44,140 bases of DNA, taken from Bacteroidota bacterium (lineage in GTDB: Bacteria > Bacteroidota > Bacteroidia > Chitinophagales > Saprospiraceae). Shown here in pieces: positions 19,393-28,109 of this stretch; the first letter of the stretch is position 1, and every line of letters begins with the position of its first letter. Both the position numbers and the translations under genes were made by a program. Below the pieces are notes generated by a model. It ran no database searches, had not been told where the DNA came from, and saw nothing but the letters and a program-made list of their open reading frames with translations. The DNA is taken from NCBI GenBank assembly GCA_024743405.1, contig JANSWP010000059.1, positions 1-44,140 of the forward strand, given 5' to 3'.

Positions 19393-20643
19393 ATGAAAAA
19401 ACTACTAAAAACTTCGCTTGCGTTGCTTGTAGTGGCAACAATTATTACTTCTTGTGGAACGAAGGAAAGTGGTCAACTAACAGGTGTGTTAGATCGGCCC
19501 GTTTGGAAAGGAATCAACCCGTATGGGATGGTTTATATCCCATCTGGAACACTCCATATTGGTCCTAGTGATCAGGATGTGTCAAATACCTTTGTCCAAA
19601 GACCGAAATCTATTTCAATTCAAGGTTTCTACATGGATGACACTGAGATAACCAATAATGAGTATCGTCAGTTTGTCTATTGGGTAAAAGATTCCCTTGC
19701 ACACACTTATCTTGATCATTATATCGAAGATGAGGTTACCGGCGAGGAGCGTATCGATTGGGAATTCGAAATCGACTATTCCGACGAGACGCTTGAAGAC
19801 CTTTATTATCAAGGAGATGACCGATTTGCTGGTCGTAAAGAACTTGATGTAAGTAAAATGGTCTTTGAATATGAATGGTATGACTGGCAAAAAGCAGCCC
19901 ACGACAGAGGTCGCTCGCCACGTACGGCCTTTATCCGAAGGAAGAAATACAATATCTATCCAGATACCTTAGCTTGGATTCGTGATTTCGCTTATACTTA
20001 CAATGAGCCAATGACCAGAAATTACTTCTGGCATCCAGCCTTCGATGACTATCCAGTCGTTGGTGCTGATTGGCATATGGCTAATGCTTTCTGTTACTGG
20101 AGAACTAAACTCTGGGATTCATACCAAAGCTATAGAGGTGATGGTATAAATTCTGAAGATTTTAGACTTCCAACGGAGCATGAATGGGAATATGCTGCAC
20201 GTGGTGGTCATGATATGGCTCCCTATCCATGGGGTGGATATTACCTAAGAAATGCTAAAGGTTGTTTGCTAGCAAACTTTAAGCCTGGTCGAGGTAATTA
20301 CCCAGAAGATGGAGGATTATACACTGTGAAAGCAGATGCATATTTTCCTAATGACTATGGCTTATTTAACATGGCAGGAAATGTTTCCGAATGGACTTCA
20401 ACTGCTTATTATGCAAATGCATATGCATTCCAACATGATTTGAATCCTGACATTAGATATGATGCGGACGATGATGATCCAGAAGCGTTCAAACGAAAAG
20501 TAATTCGTGGTGGATCATGGAAGGATGTAGCATGGTTTTTACAAACTGGTACTCGTCATTGGGAATACCAAGACACTACGAAATGCTACATTGGCTTTAG
20601 ATCTGCACTGACTTTCCTTGGTCGTTCAGTTAATGACTTCTAA
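19393..20643 (+). CDS. gldK: Gliding motility / type IX secretion lipoprotein GldK (PorK)
   Basis: A 416-residue outer-membrane lipoprotein that forms, with GldN, the periplasmic ring of the T9SS. The lipobox is ITSC with Cys21. From about residue 43 to the end runs a formylglycine-generating-enzyme (sulfatase-modifying factor) fold: NPYGMVYIPSGTLHIGPSDQ, GFYMDDTEITNNEYRQFV, DFRLPTEHEWEYAARGG, GLFNMAGNVSEWTS, VIRGGSWKDVAW and CYIGFRSALTFLG. The gene order with L, M and N downstream makes the assignment firm. A 15-bp hairpin lies between it and gldL. Confidence 0.96.
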   Translation: MKKLLKTSLALLVVATIITSCGTKESGQLTGVLDRPVWKGINPYGMVYIPSGTLHIGPSDQDVSNTFVQRPKSISIQGFYMDDTEITNNEYRQFVYWVKDSLAHTYLDHYIEDEVTGEERIDWEFEIDYSDETLEDLYYQGDDRFAGRKELDVSKMVFEYEWYDWQKAAHDRGRSPRTAFIRRKKYNIYPDTLAWIRDFAYTYNEPMTRNYFWHPAFDDYPVVGADWHMANAFCYWRTKLWDSYQSYRGDGINSEDFRLPTEHEWEYAARGGHDMAPYPWGGYYLRNAKGCLLANFKPGRGNYPEDGGLYTVKADAYFPNDYGLFNMAGNVSEWTSTAYYANAYAFQHDLNPDIRYDADDDDPEAFKRKVIRGGSWKDVAWFLQTGTRHWEYQDTTKCYIGFRSALTFLGRSVNDF

Positions 20644-20655
20644 GGAGTTGATAAA

Positions 20656-20688
20656 AAAATGGATAGTATGATACATACTATCCATTTT
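20656..20688 (+). terminator. Hairpin between gldK and gldL (terminator or attenuator)
   Basis: A perfect 15-bp stem (20656-20670 with 20674-20688, core ATGGATAGTATG/CATACTATCCAT) and a 3-nt loop ATA, 12 nt after the gldK stop. The outer A-T pairs give a short U-run within the stem. It may end a share of transcripts and set gldK above gldLMN, or act as an mRNA-processing and stability element. The rest of the 229-nt gap to gldL shows no clear promoter. Confidence 0.6.
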
Positions 20689-20872
20689 ATCATTTCACTC
20701 AAGAGATGAAAGAGGTGTATTCTTTCTTTTTCCCTTCCCAGAAAAAATCAAAAAAGATTAAGTTTTTGTTTTCTTTTGGTGTAACCTTTTAGTGTCAATG
20801 CATTATGCATGGGAAAAATGTAATGACCCACATTATAATTAAATTAACTAACCTTAATTAAAAAGAGTAAAA

Positions 20873-21463
20873 ATGAGTTTTTTAAAAACAAAAGGTTTTA
20901 AGTACGTAAAAAATCTAATTATTGGACTTGGAGCTGCTGTAGTATTACTAGGAGCCTTATTCAAATTGGAAAGTTGGGAAGGTGCTAGTGAAATGCTTAT
21001 TCTTGGATTGAGTGTAGAAGCATTTATATTTGCTTTCTTAGGAATTATAGGTCCAGAACCTGATTACTACTGGCATAAATTATATCCAGGATTGAATGAT
21101 TATAATTCGAATATTGCGCCTTTGACAGCTGGTGAAGTGGATGATGCTCCTCCTGCATTGAACGGAGAAGTAGTTGAACAACAGTTAGGAGGTATGTTGA
21201 CGGAATTACAATCTATGTCTAAGAATCTTTCTTCATTACAAGCTTTGCAAGAAGTTGATTTCTCTGGAACAAGTGATCAAATCAGAACAATGAATAACTT
21301 CTATACTAAGTTAAATGAGGCGATGGCTGATTTGGGTGATTCTTTAGAGGATACAAAAGCTTATAAAGATCAAATGACAGTATTGAATAAAAACTTAGGT
21401 TCTTTGAATTCGGTTTATGGTGGTGTTTTATCTGCAATGTCTAACATTCGTCACGACGGATAA
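20873..21463 (+). CDS. gldL: Type IX secretion motor protein GldL (PorL)
   Basis: A 196-residue inner-membrane protein that with GldM forms the proton-driven T9SS motor. Two transmembrane helices (about 14-32 and 40-60) are followed by a cytoplasmic tail. Lys31 in GALFKLESW and Glu49 in LSVEAFIF match the membrane-buried charged pair known from Flavobacterium GldL, so proton coupling appears intact. The C-terminal half (about 100-190) is helical with repeated leucine/serine heptads. Start ATG 20873. Confidence 0.95.
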   Translation: MSFLKTKGFKYVKNLIIGLGAAVVLLGALFKLESWEGASEMLILGLSVEAFIFAFLGIIGPEPDYYWHKLYPGLNDYNSNIAPLTAGEVDDAPPALNGEVVEQQLGGMLTELQSMSKNLSSLQALQEVDFSGTSDQIRTMNNFYTKLNEAMADLGDSLEDTKAYKDQMTVLNKNLGSLNSVYGGVLSAMSNIRHDG

Positions 21464-21515
21464 TCAGTTACTGAATTTTTAACTAATTAATTTATTAACT
21501 TAAAAATTAAATCGT

Positions 21516-23198
21516 ATGTCAATTCCTAAGGAACCGCGGCAGCTGATGATTAACCTGATGTATTTGGTTTTGACCGCACTGCTCGCGTTAAATGTATCTG
21601 CGGAGGTAATGAATGCCTTTAAAACTATCGATGATAGTTTGCAGAGTACAAATAATACAACAACAAATGCTATTGATAAGCAACAAGAAAGTTTGAATGC
21701 ACTTTTGCAAGATGAGTCAAAAGCTAAATTTAAACCTCTTGGAGATGGAGTGAAGAATGTTAGAGATATTATTTCTGGCTTTATGTCTTATGTAGATGAT
21801 ATAAAGGTGAAATTAATTGATGAAAGTGGTAACCAGAATGGTTCAATAGACGAGGGAGATTATGTTTATCCTGGTACTCCAAAAGAAATCATTAAGGGCA
21901 AGAAGAATAAAGATGTAACTACACGATTAATGGTTACAGGAAATAATGGACAAATGACTCCTATTGGAGATGAACTTGAAGGAAAGATTAAAGAAACTCG
22001 CCAAGCATTAATTGATGCTTATACAGAGGTTTTAAGTGATGAAGAAAATGCAAAAACTTTTGGATTTCGTACTCCAGCTGGTGATGTAGATGCAACTGCT
22101 GTTCAGCAAGAAATAGATGCGTTCGTCAATAATATTTCTTTGGATATTGATGAAAACTGGAAAGATAAAGCAGGGAAAGATAAAAATACATGGGCGGCTT
22201 ATCGTTTTAAGCAAATGCCAGTTTTGCCTGTACTTTCTTTGTTAACGACTTTCCAAGCGGATGCGAAAAATGCAGAAGCTTTGGCTGTAAGTAAATTATC
22301 TGCGTTGGCAGGTGGTAAAGAAATCGTATTTAATTCTTTTTTCCCTGTAATTAATGCTAAAAAAGCATATGTAATTAAAGGAGAAAAATTTGAAGCAGAA
22401 ATTTCTTTGGGTGCTTATAGTTCTGATATTCCGCCAGAAAATATTACGTTGACCTTAAACGGTTCTCGTTTGCCAGTGAAAGAAGATGGTAAAGCTGAAT
22501 ATTCAACTACAGCTAATTCTTACGGAGCTAATACACTAAATTTGAAAGCTGTTGTATTAAACCCTTTGACAGGAGAAACAACTGAAGGGACTTCAGTTTT
22601 TGAATATGAGGTAGGGGAGCGTTCGGCTGCAGTATCTGCAGATAAAATGAATGTATTCTATATTGGTGTAGATAATCCAGTTTCTGTGTCTGTTGCGGGT
22701 GTTTCTAGTAACAAAATCCAAGTGAGTGCGAAAGGGTGTAATATCAAGAAAAGTGGGCAAGGATATGTTGTTACTGCAACAAAACCTACGCCTATTGGAA
22801 GTGAGGCTGCTGTAGTCGTAGCCGCAGAAGGAATGCCTTCTAGATCTTTCCCTTTCCGTGTTAAAAGAATTCCGGATCCTGTTGCTCGTCTATCTAAAAG
22901 TAGTGGTGGTGCAATTGGTAATGGTGAATTCAAAGCTCAAGGTGGTGTTGGTGCATTTCTTGATAACTTTGATTTCGAAGCAACTTGTAAAATTCAGGGC
23001 TACAATTTAGTATATGTAGCAAAAAGACAAGACCCTGTTGAGGCAGTAAATCGAGGAGCTAGATATAATGATAAATCAAAGCGTCTTGTTAATAGAGCAA
23101 AACCAGGAGATATTTATTACTTTGATAATGTGAAAGCATTATGCCCTGGTGACCCTGCAGGACGGAAAATCAACTCGATGGTTTTTAAAATCAAATAA
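21516..23198 (+). CDS. gldM: Type IX secretion motor protein GldM (PorM)
   Basis: A 560-residue protein with one N-terminal transmembrane helix (about 9-28, LMINLMYLVLTALLALNVSA) packed in the GldL ring, and a long periplasmic rod of helical and then Ig-like domains that reaches GldK/GldN. The opening SIPKEPRQLMINLMYLVLTA and VSAEVMNAFKTIDDS are family signatures. The C-terminal region holds AAVSADKMNVFYIGVDNPVS and FRVKRIPDPVA. The length is close to that of other GldM proteins. It begins 52 nt after gldL. Confidence 0.95.
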   Translation: MSIPKEPRQLMINLMYLVLTALLALNVSAEVMNAFKTIDDSLQSTNNTTTNAIDKQQESLNALLQDESKAKFKPLGDGVKNVRDIISGFMSYVDDIKVKLIDESGNQNGSIDEGDYVYPGTPKEIIKGKKNKDVTTRLMVTGNNGQMTPIGDELEGKIKETRQALIDAYTEVLSDEENAKTFGFRTPAGDVDATAVQQEIDAFVNNISLDIDENWKDKAGKDKNTWAAYRFKQMPVLPVLSLLTTFQADAKNAEALAVSKLSALAGGKEIVFNSFFPVINAKKAYVIKGEKFEAEISLGAYSSDIPPENITLTLNGSRLPVKEDGKAEYSTTANSYGANTLNLKAVVLNPLTGETTEGTSVFEYEVGERSAAVSADKMNVFYIGVDNPVSVSVAGVSSNKIQVSAKGCNIKKSGQGYVVTATKPTPIGSEAAVVVAAEGMPSRSFPFRVKRIPDPVARLSKSSGGAIGNGEFKAQGGVGAFLDNFDFEATCKIQGYNLVYVAKRQDPVEAVNRGARYNDKSKRLVNRAKPGDIYYFDNVKALCPGDPAGRKINSMVFKIK

Positions 23199-23291
23199 AA
23201 TTTTTCAATTGAATACTGAGTGTGGGGAATTCTAAGTTTATTAGAAGCATTCAGTATTCAATATAATTTACCAATTTAAAACTCCCGAATC

Positions 23292-24155
23292 ATGAAATTC
23301 GCTTTTAAACTGCTAGGTTTAGGTTTGTTGTTAGCGATGTTTTGCAGTCCAGCAATGGCGCAGCAGCCAGAAAATATCTTGACGGAGGCTAGTGATCCGA
23401 ATGCGGATCGACCATTGGACGACATCGTAGAGAAGAGAATTACTTTCGAAAAGCGGTTATTACCTTATGATCACGTTCGTGAGGCTGATATTTTCTGGGA
23501 GAAACGTATTTGGAGAGTCATTGACGTACGTGAGAAAATGAATCTTCCATTTGCATATCCAGAAAGACCTTTCTTTTCGATCCTTATGGATGCTTCAGTT
23601 AATGAAGAAATTACTGTTTACAGTACTGAAGATGATAAATTCACATCGCCTTTAACGGCTGATGAAGTTGCTTCAATGGGGGCTACTATTGATACAGTTA
23701 TCACCTTTGATCCTGAAACATATGAAGAACAGATCCAAATCGTAAGAAATGATTTGAATCCTGAAGATGTAAAACGTTTCAGACTAAAAGAGATTTGGTT
23801 CTTTGACGAAGAGACTTCTACAATGCAGGTTCGTATTTTAGGTATCGCTCCGTTGATTGATGTAAAAGATGAAAACGGTAATTTCCGTTATGAAAAGCCT
23901 ATGTTTTGGGTATACTACCCTGAAGCTCGTGAGGTTTTATCTAGAGAAAGAGTATTCAATGCTGGTAATGATGCTAGCCCCAGTTCATGGGAGGATTTGA
24001 TGGAAATGCGGTTCTTTGCAAGTTATATTTATAAAGAATCTAATGTTTTGAATCGACGTCTTCAAGATTACTTATCAGGAGTTGACCTTCTCTTAGAGGC
24101 AGATAAAATTAAACAAGAAATTTTTAACTTTGAGCATGACCTTTGGTCATATTAA
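23292..24155 (+). CDS. gldN: Type IX secretion ring protein GldN (PorN)
   Basis: A 287-residue periplasmic protein that assembles with lipoprotein GldK into the outer-membrane-associated ring. A signal peptide ends at AMA (residue 23) and is followed by QQPENILTEA. Signatures are YDHVREADIFWEKRIWRVID, VREKMNLPFAYPE and the C-terminal MFWVYYPEAREVL. It is the last gene of the K-L-M-N set and is followed by a strong terminator at 24199-24245. Confidence 0.94.
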   Translation: MKFAFKLLGLGLLLAMFCSPAMAQQPENILTEASDPNADRPLDDIVEKRITFEKRLLPYDHVREADIFWEKRIWRVIDVREKMNLPFAYPERPFFSILMDASVNEEITVYSTEDDKFTSPLTADEVASMGATIDTVITFDPETYEEQIQIVRNDLNPEDVKRFRLKEIWFFDEETSTMQVRILGIAPLIDVKDENGNFRYEKPMFWVYYPEAREVLSRERVFNAGNDASPSSWEDLMEMRFFASYIYKESNVLNRRLQDYLSGVDLLLEADKIKQEIFNFEHDLWSY

Positions 24156-24198
24156 TTTCGAAGTTTGAAATATAAAGTAGCCAATAGTTAGGTTACAT

Positions 24199-24245
24199 AA
24201 GGGTTCAAATTCTTTAATGAGTTTGAACCCTTTCTTGTTTTTTTG
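24199..24245 (+). terminator. Intrinsic terminator of the gldKLMN operon
   Basis: A perfect 11-bp stem, AAGGGTTCAAA (24199-24209) with TTTGAACCCTT (24222-24232), a 12-nt loop, then a T-rich run to 24244 (TTCTTGTTTTTTT). An ATG at 24217 that opens the longest frame of the next gene lies in the loop, which argues against its use. Confidence 0.88.
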
Positions 24246-24270
24246 CTTATTGTTATTATTAAATCTCCTA

Positions 24271-25596
24271 ATGTTGAAAGACCTTTTTCTGACAAATAGA
24301 TTTTTTGGACTCTTTGCAGCGATCATCTTCATGTTTGTATTGGGTTACTCTATTCCCTTCTTTTACCCATTGGCGATTACATTCTTTGTAATAGGTATTG
24401 CTTTATTCTTAGTTGATTTAATACTATTATTTAATAAAAATGTACAAATAAAAATAAGAAGAAGACTACCCAAAATATTTTCACTTGGAGATTCGAATAA
24501 AGTAACGATAGAATTAGAAAATCAAAGTTCACGAAATTTAGAGTTGATAATTATTGATGAATTACCCGTCCAGTTTCAGTTAAGGGATTTTGAAAAAAAA
24601 CTTGATTTGAGTGCAAATGAAAGTAAGGGATTATCTTATCATTTGACTCCCTTAGAGCGAGGAGTATATTCATTTGGCTCTGTTAATGTTTTTGCTAATA
24701 CAAAAATGGGGTTAGTCGAACGAAGGTTTGTTCAAGATTATCCAATGAAGGTTCCTGTTTACCCGTCAATTATTCAAATGAAACAATATGAATTAAAGGC
24801 GTTTAATCGAGTAACAAATCAAAAAGGAATTAAAAAAATTCGGAAAATTGGACATAGCTATGAATTTGAACAAATTAAAAATTATGTCAAAGGAGACGAT
24901 TATCGAAGTATAAATTGGAAAGCTACAGGTCGGCAAGGTAACTTAATGGTGAATCAATTTGAAGATGAGCGAGCACAACAAATTTATTGTATAATTGATA
25001 AAAGCCGTACGATGCGAATGCCATTTGCTGGGTTGAGTCTAATGGATTATGCCATTAATACGAGTTTGGCTTTGTCAAATATTGCGCTTCAAAAAAATGA
25101 TAAGGCTGGATTAATAACTTTTTCAGATAAAATTGGGACAACTATCAAGGCAGAACAAAAAGCTAATCAGCTAAATAAAATTTTGACCGCATTATATAAT
25201 GAGAAAGAGCGGTCGTTAGAGGCAAATTATGAATTACTGTATCATGTTTCGAGAAAATTGATAAAAGGTAGAAGTCTATTATTGTTATTTACCAATTTTG
25301 AAAGTATCTATGCTTTAGACCGTATGCTACCTATTCTTAGAAAAATCAATAATTTACATTTATTAGTTGTTGTATTTTTTGAGAATACCGAGATTAATGA
25401 TTTTGTGACCGGAGAAGTTAATACTATGGAGGGTATTTATGCAAAGACGATTGCTCAAAAGTTTATTGCGGAAAAGAGAGCAATTGTACATAAATTAAAA
25501 CAATTTGGGATTCAAGCCATTTTAACATCTCCAGCTGATTTATCTATAAATTCCATAAATAAATACTTAGAGTTGAAATCCAGGGGATTGATTTAA
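24271..25596 (+). CDS. DUF58 domain-containing membrane protein
   Basis: A 441-residue protein with two N-terminal membrane helices (about 8-25 and 28-48, opening MLKDLFLTNRFFGLFAA) and a cytoplasmic region. The DUF58 signature is FEQIKNYVKGDDYRSINWKA at about 202-221, followed by a von Willebrand factor A-like segment with IYCIIDKSRTMRMPF. DUF58 proteins often sit next to MoxR-type AAA ATPases; none is in the window. I start at ATG 24271 because the upstream in-frame ATG at 24217 lies inside the gldN terminator and the opening resembles other Bacteroidota DUF58 proteins. The exact function is unknown. Confidence 0.88.
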   Translation: MLKDLFLTNRFFGLFAAIIFMFVLGYSIPFFYPLAITFFVIGIALFLVDLILLFNKNVQIKIRRRLPKIFSLGDSNKVTIELENQSSRNLELIIIDELPVQFQLRDFEKKLDLSANESKGLSYHLTPLERGVYSFGSVNVFANTKMGLVERRFVQDYPMKVPVYPSIIQMKQYELKAFNRVTNQKGIKKIRKIGHSYEFEQIKNYVKGDDYRSINWKATGRQGNLMVNQFEDERAQQIYCIIDKSRTMRMPFAGLSLMDYAINTSLALSNIALQKNDKAGLITFSDKIGTTIKAEQKANQLNKILTALYNEKERSLEANYELLYHVSRKLIKGRSLLLLFTNFESIYALDRMLPILRKINNLHLLVVVFFENTEINDFVTGEVNTMEGIYAKTIAQKFIAEKRAIVHKLKQFGIQAILTSPADLSINSINKYLELKSRGLI

Positions 25597-25672
25597 GGAA
25601 TTCGAAACCCTGAATCTTCAAATTATTTAAAGTGAATATGCTTCATTCACATCAATTTAACCAATATTGTAA

Positions 25673-26695
25673 ATGAGATACTTGCTTTTACTCATGTTTT
25701 TCTTGATAAATCTTACTGCTTTTACTCAAGTTAAACCTGATTTTTTCCCAGAAGATATAAATCCAGAAGCTATCGGTGTCCGTTGTTTTTGTAAACCTGG
25801 GATTAGAAATAAATCACGTTCGAGAGGAATTACGTTTGAATATGGATTTATCGGAGATGGTGTTTTTGAACCAGAAAATGATACACTGACGCGCCCATAT
25901 AGTTCTTTTAATAGAATTGAACAGCTTGAATTAAATGTAAAGGTTCCTCTGGTTAATCGAGAAAAAATTAAAGTTCTTTTGGGTTATAAACATTATAGGG
26001 AAACTTTTAGGTTTGAAGAGGTTGGGGTTGACTATAGCGATGCCTTTCAAGAATTAGCCAATCGGAAGTTAAAGAGTAATTCGTTTAGCGTAATTATATC
26101 TAAACCAATTAATGAAACGAGTTATTTTGCTACTCGATTTAGATATACCACAAATGGAGATTATGAAGGATTGATAAAATTTGAAAATAAATATAGCATT
26201 TATAAATTTATAGGATTGTATGGATTCAAACCTAATGATGATATAGAATGGGGATTTGGACTAAGTGTTGCGAGTGGTTTTCGAGGAAAAACTGCATTGC
26301 CATTTTTCCTGTATAACCGAAATTTTAATGAAAAGTGGGGAATTGAGTCTGTTCTGCCTGGGTTTGTTCATGCGCGATACAATATTAATCAAAGAAGTAT
26401 ACTATTAGGCGGATTCGAATATTCAAGCCAGAGTTATAGGCTAGATGCTACCGAAACGTCTTTTGGCCTATTAGATTATGCATTCAACCATTCTGAAATG
26501 TTAATATCCATAAGATGGGAGCGCCAGATTGCTGAATGGTTTTGGAGCACTATAAAATTTGGCTATCAACTAAATTTCAGTAGTGACTTTGAATCGAAAT
26601 CAGTTATTACACCAGCCTTTAATGTGGAACCAACGAATAACTGGTTTATTAAAATTGGAATATTTTTAGCACCCCCTGATTCCGTTTTAAAATGA
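25673..26695 (+). CDS. Predicted outer-membrane beta-barrel protein (possibly DUF6268)
   Basis: A 340-residue secreted protein. A signal peptide ends near residue 19. A short exposed stretch contains Cys38-Phe-Cys40. The rest alternates hydrophobic and polar residues with frequent aromatic strand ends (for example KVLLGYKHYRETFRF, ATRFRYTTNGDY, SMLLSIRWER-like strands), typical of an outer-membrane barrel. I recall similar Bacteroidota proteins under DUF6268, without certainty. It may share a transcript with the DUF58 gene (76-nt gap). Its stop codon is one base from the stop of the head-on GH4 gene. Confidence 0.7.
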   Translation: MRYLLLLMFFLINLTAFTQVKPDFFPEDINPEAIGVRCFCKPGIRNKSRSRGITFEYGFIGDGVFEPENDTLTRPYSSFNRIEQLELNVKVPLVNREKIKVLLGYKHYRETFRFEEVGVDYSDAFQELANRKLKSNSFSVIISKPINETSYFATRFRYTTNGDYEGLIKFENKYSIYKFIGLYGFKPNDDIEWGFGLSVASGFRGKTALPFFLYNRNFNEKWGIESVLPGFVHARYNINQRSILLGGFEYSSQSYRLDATETSFGLLDYAFNHSEMLISIRWERQIAEWFWSTIKFGYQLNFSSDFESKSVITPAFNVEPTNNWFIKIGIFLAPPDSVLK

Positions 26696-26696
26696 T

Positions 26697-28067
26697 TTAA
26701 TCCCACTCTAATTTGGGTAAGACCTCTTTTTGTAATTCACACATTTCATTCAAAAATTCAACCGCATTTCTGTACGAGTGAACAGTTGGATCGAGCAGTA
26801 ACGCTTGCAATAGCTTATTTCGAGATTGCTCCCTATAGGACTCAACTAGAAGTTTGTGAATACTTGTTTGACGTCGTAATAAAGCCAAAATGCCTTCAGG
26901 TAACCTTGGCATCTTCATAGGTTGAAGCCCATTTTCATTTACTATGGCAGGGACTTCAATAATCGAATCTTCATCCAATCCTGGCACGAGGTAGTCTTTG
27001 TTTGGAATATTGATAGCGCCTAATTCATGAGATACACCGCAAATCATTCCTTCAATAATAGGGATGGCTAATTCACCAGATGGGCAAATATCACAATCTC
27101 TTTCTTTTTCTGGATAAATGGCTTCAGGTACTTCATTTGGGTATAGTGGAAAATGAGTAGCCTTCGTATGTAGGTTATAAAGATAAGTCGGAATTTTACC
27201 AGATTTCCAAGGATTTTCTTCTAAAGGATCATAAAAATACTGCATCGCACTACTCCCTAAAAACTCTTCCGCCCACCTGATGTATTCACCAATATGATTG
27301 GTGCCAGGGGAAGGATACATTCCAAAAACGCGCATTAGGATTCGGCTCAAAGCGATTTCGTCCCATTCTCCAAACCAATGTGCTTCTTTTTCCCGAGCCT
27401 TCAATTTTGGGTATAAATCTTCACCCGTTTTTTTATGTTTAATGGAATGAAACCAGGTAAAATGATTCAATCCACTTGCTTTTGCATCTAGGTCGTCAAC
27501 ATCCATCTCTAATAAATCACTGAGCTGAGTTTTTCCCTGAAAGACGCCATGGCATAATCCAATAACCTTTACTGGCGATGATTTTGTGAGCACTTCACAT
27601 AGCTTAGTTAATGGATTTGTGTAATTCAACATATAGGCATCCGGGCATACTTTTTCCATTGCTCGAATGATTTTCATAGAAGGTCCAAAATTTCGAAGGG
27701 CATGAAATAAACCGCCAGGGCCTCCATTTTCGCCATAAACTTGACGGAATCCATATTTTCGAGGTACATGAAAATCCATTGACCAATAATAATAACGCCT
27801 AATTTCTATCGCGGTAATCACAAAGTCTGCTCCTTCAAGTGCTTTTTCGAGATCAGTGGTATGGTTGATTGTACAATTTCGATTTAGTTTTAAGGAAACC
27901 TCTTCGGCATATTTTTGATGTTCGGGCAATTCTTTTGGATTAACATCCATTAATGTCAATTCTAACTCTAGCTGATTTAAAGTATCGCTAAGCAAGACAT
28001 CATTGATAGTGGCGGGTCCGAACTCACGGCTTCCTGCACCAACCACGACGATTTTTAGTTTTTTCAT
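26697..28067 (-). CDS. GH4 family glycosidase (alpha-glucuronidase/galacturonidase-like)
   Basis: A 456-residue NAD- and divalent-metal-dependent glycosidase using the redox-elimination mechanism of family GH4. The N-terminal Rossmann motif is VVVGAGSREFGP. Asn151 in NYTNPL, the metal-binding Cys172-His173-Gly-Val and His202 in GLNHFTW are all present. By the published subgroup rule as I recall it, CHG-type motifs point to alpha-uronidases rather than alpha-glucosidases (CHEV) or alpha-galactosidases (CHSV). There is no signal peptide, so it acts in the cytoplasm. It is the last gene of an operon with a TolC-like gene 42 nt upstream; no uronate transporter or PUL is adjacent. Confidence 0.88.
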   Translation of the reverse strand: MKKLKIVVVGAGSREFGPATINDVLLSDTLNQLELELTLMDVNPKELPEHQKYAEEVSLKLNRNCTINHTTDLEKALEGADFVITAIEIRRYYYWSMDFHVPRKYGFRQVYGENGGPGGLFHALRNFGPSMKIIRAMEKVCPDAYMLNYTNPLTKLCEVLTKSSPVKVIGLCHGVFQGKTQLSDLLEMDVDDLDAKASGLNHFTWFHSIKHKKTGEDLYPKLKAREKEAHWFGEWDEIALSRILMRVFGMYPSPGTNHIGEYIRWAEEFLGSSAMQYFYDPLEENPWKSGKIPTYLYNLHTKATHFPLYPNEVPEAIYPEKERDCDICPSGELAIPIIEGMICGVSHELGAINIPNKDYLVPGLDEDSIIEVPAIVNENGLQPMKMPRLPEGILALLRRQTSIHKLLVESYREQSRNKLLQALLLDPTVHSYRNAVEFLNEMCELQKEVLPKLEWD

Positions 28068-28109
28068 TTTGCTTTATGTTATTATGACCAAGAGAAACAT
28101 TTTGGGCTG

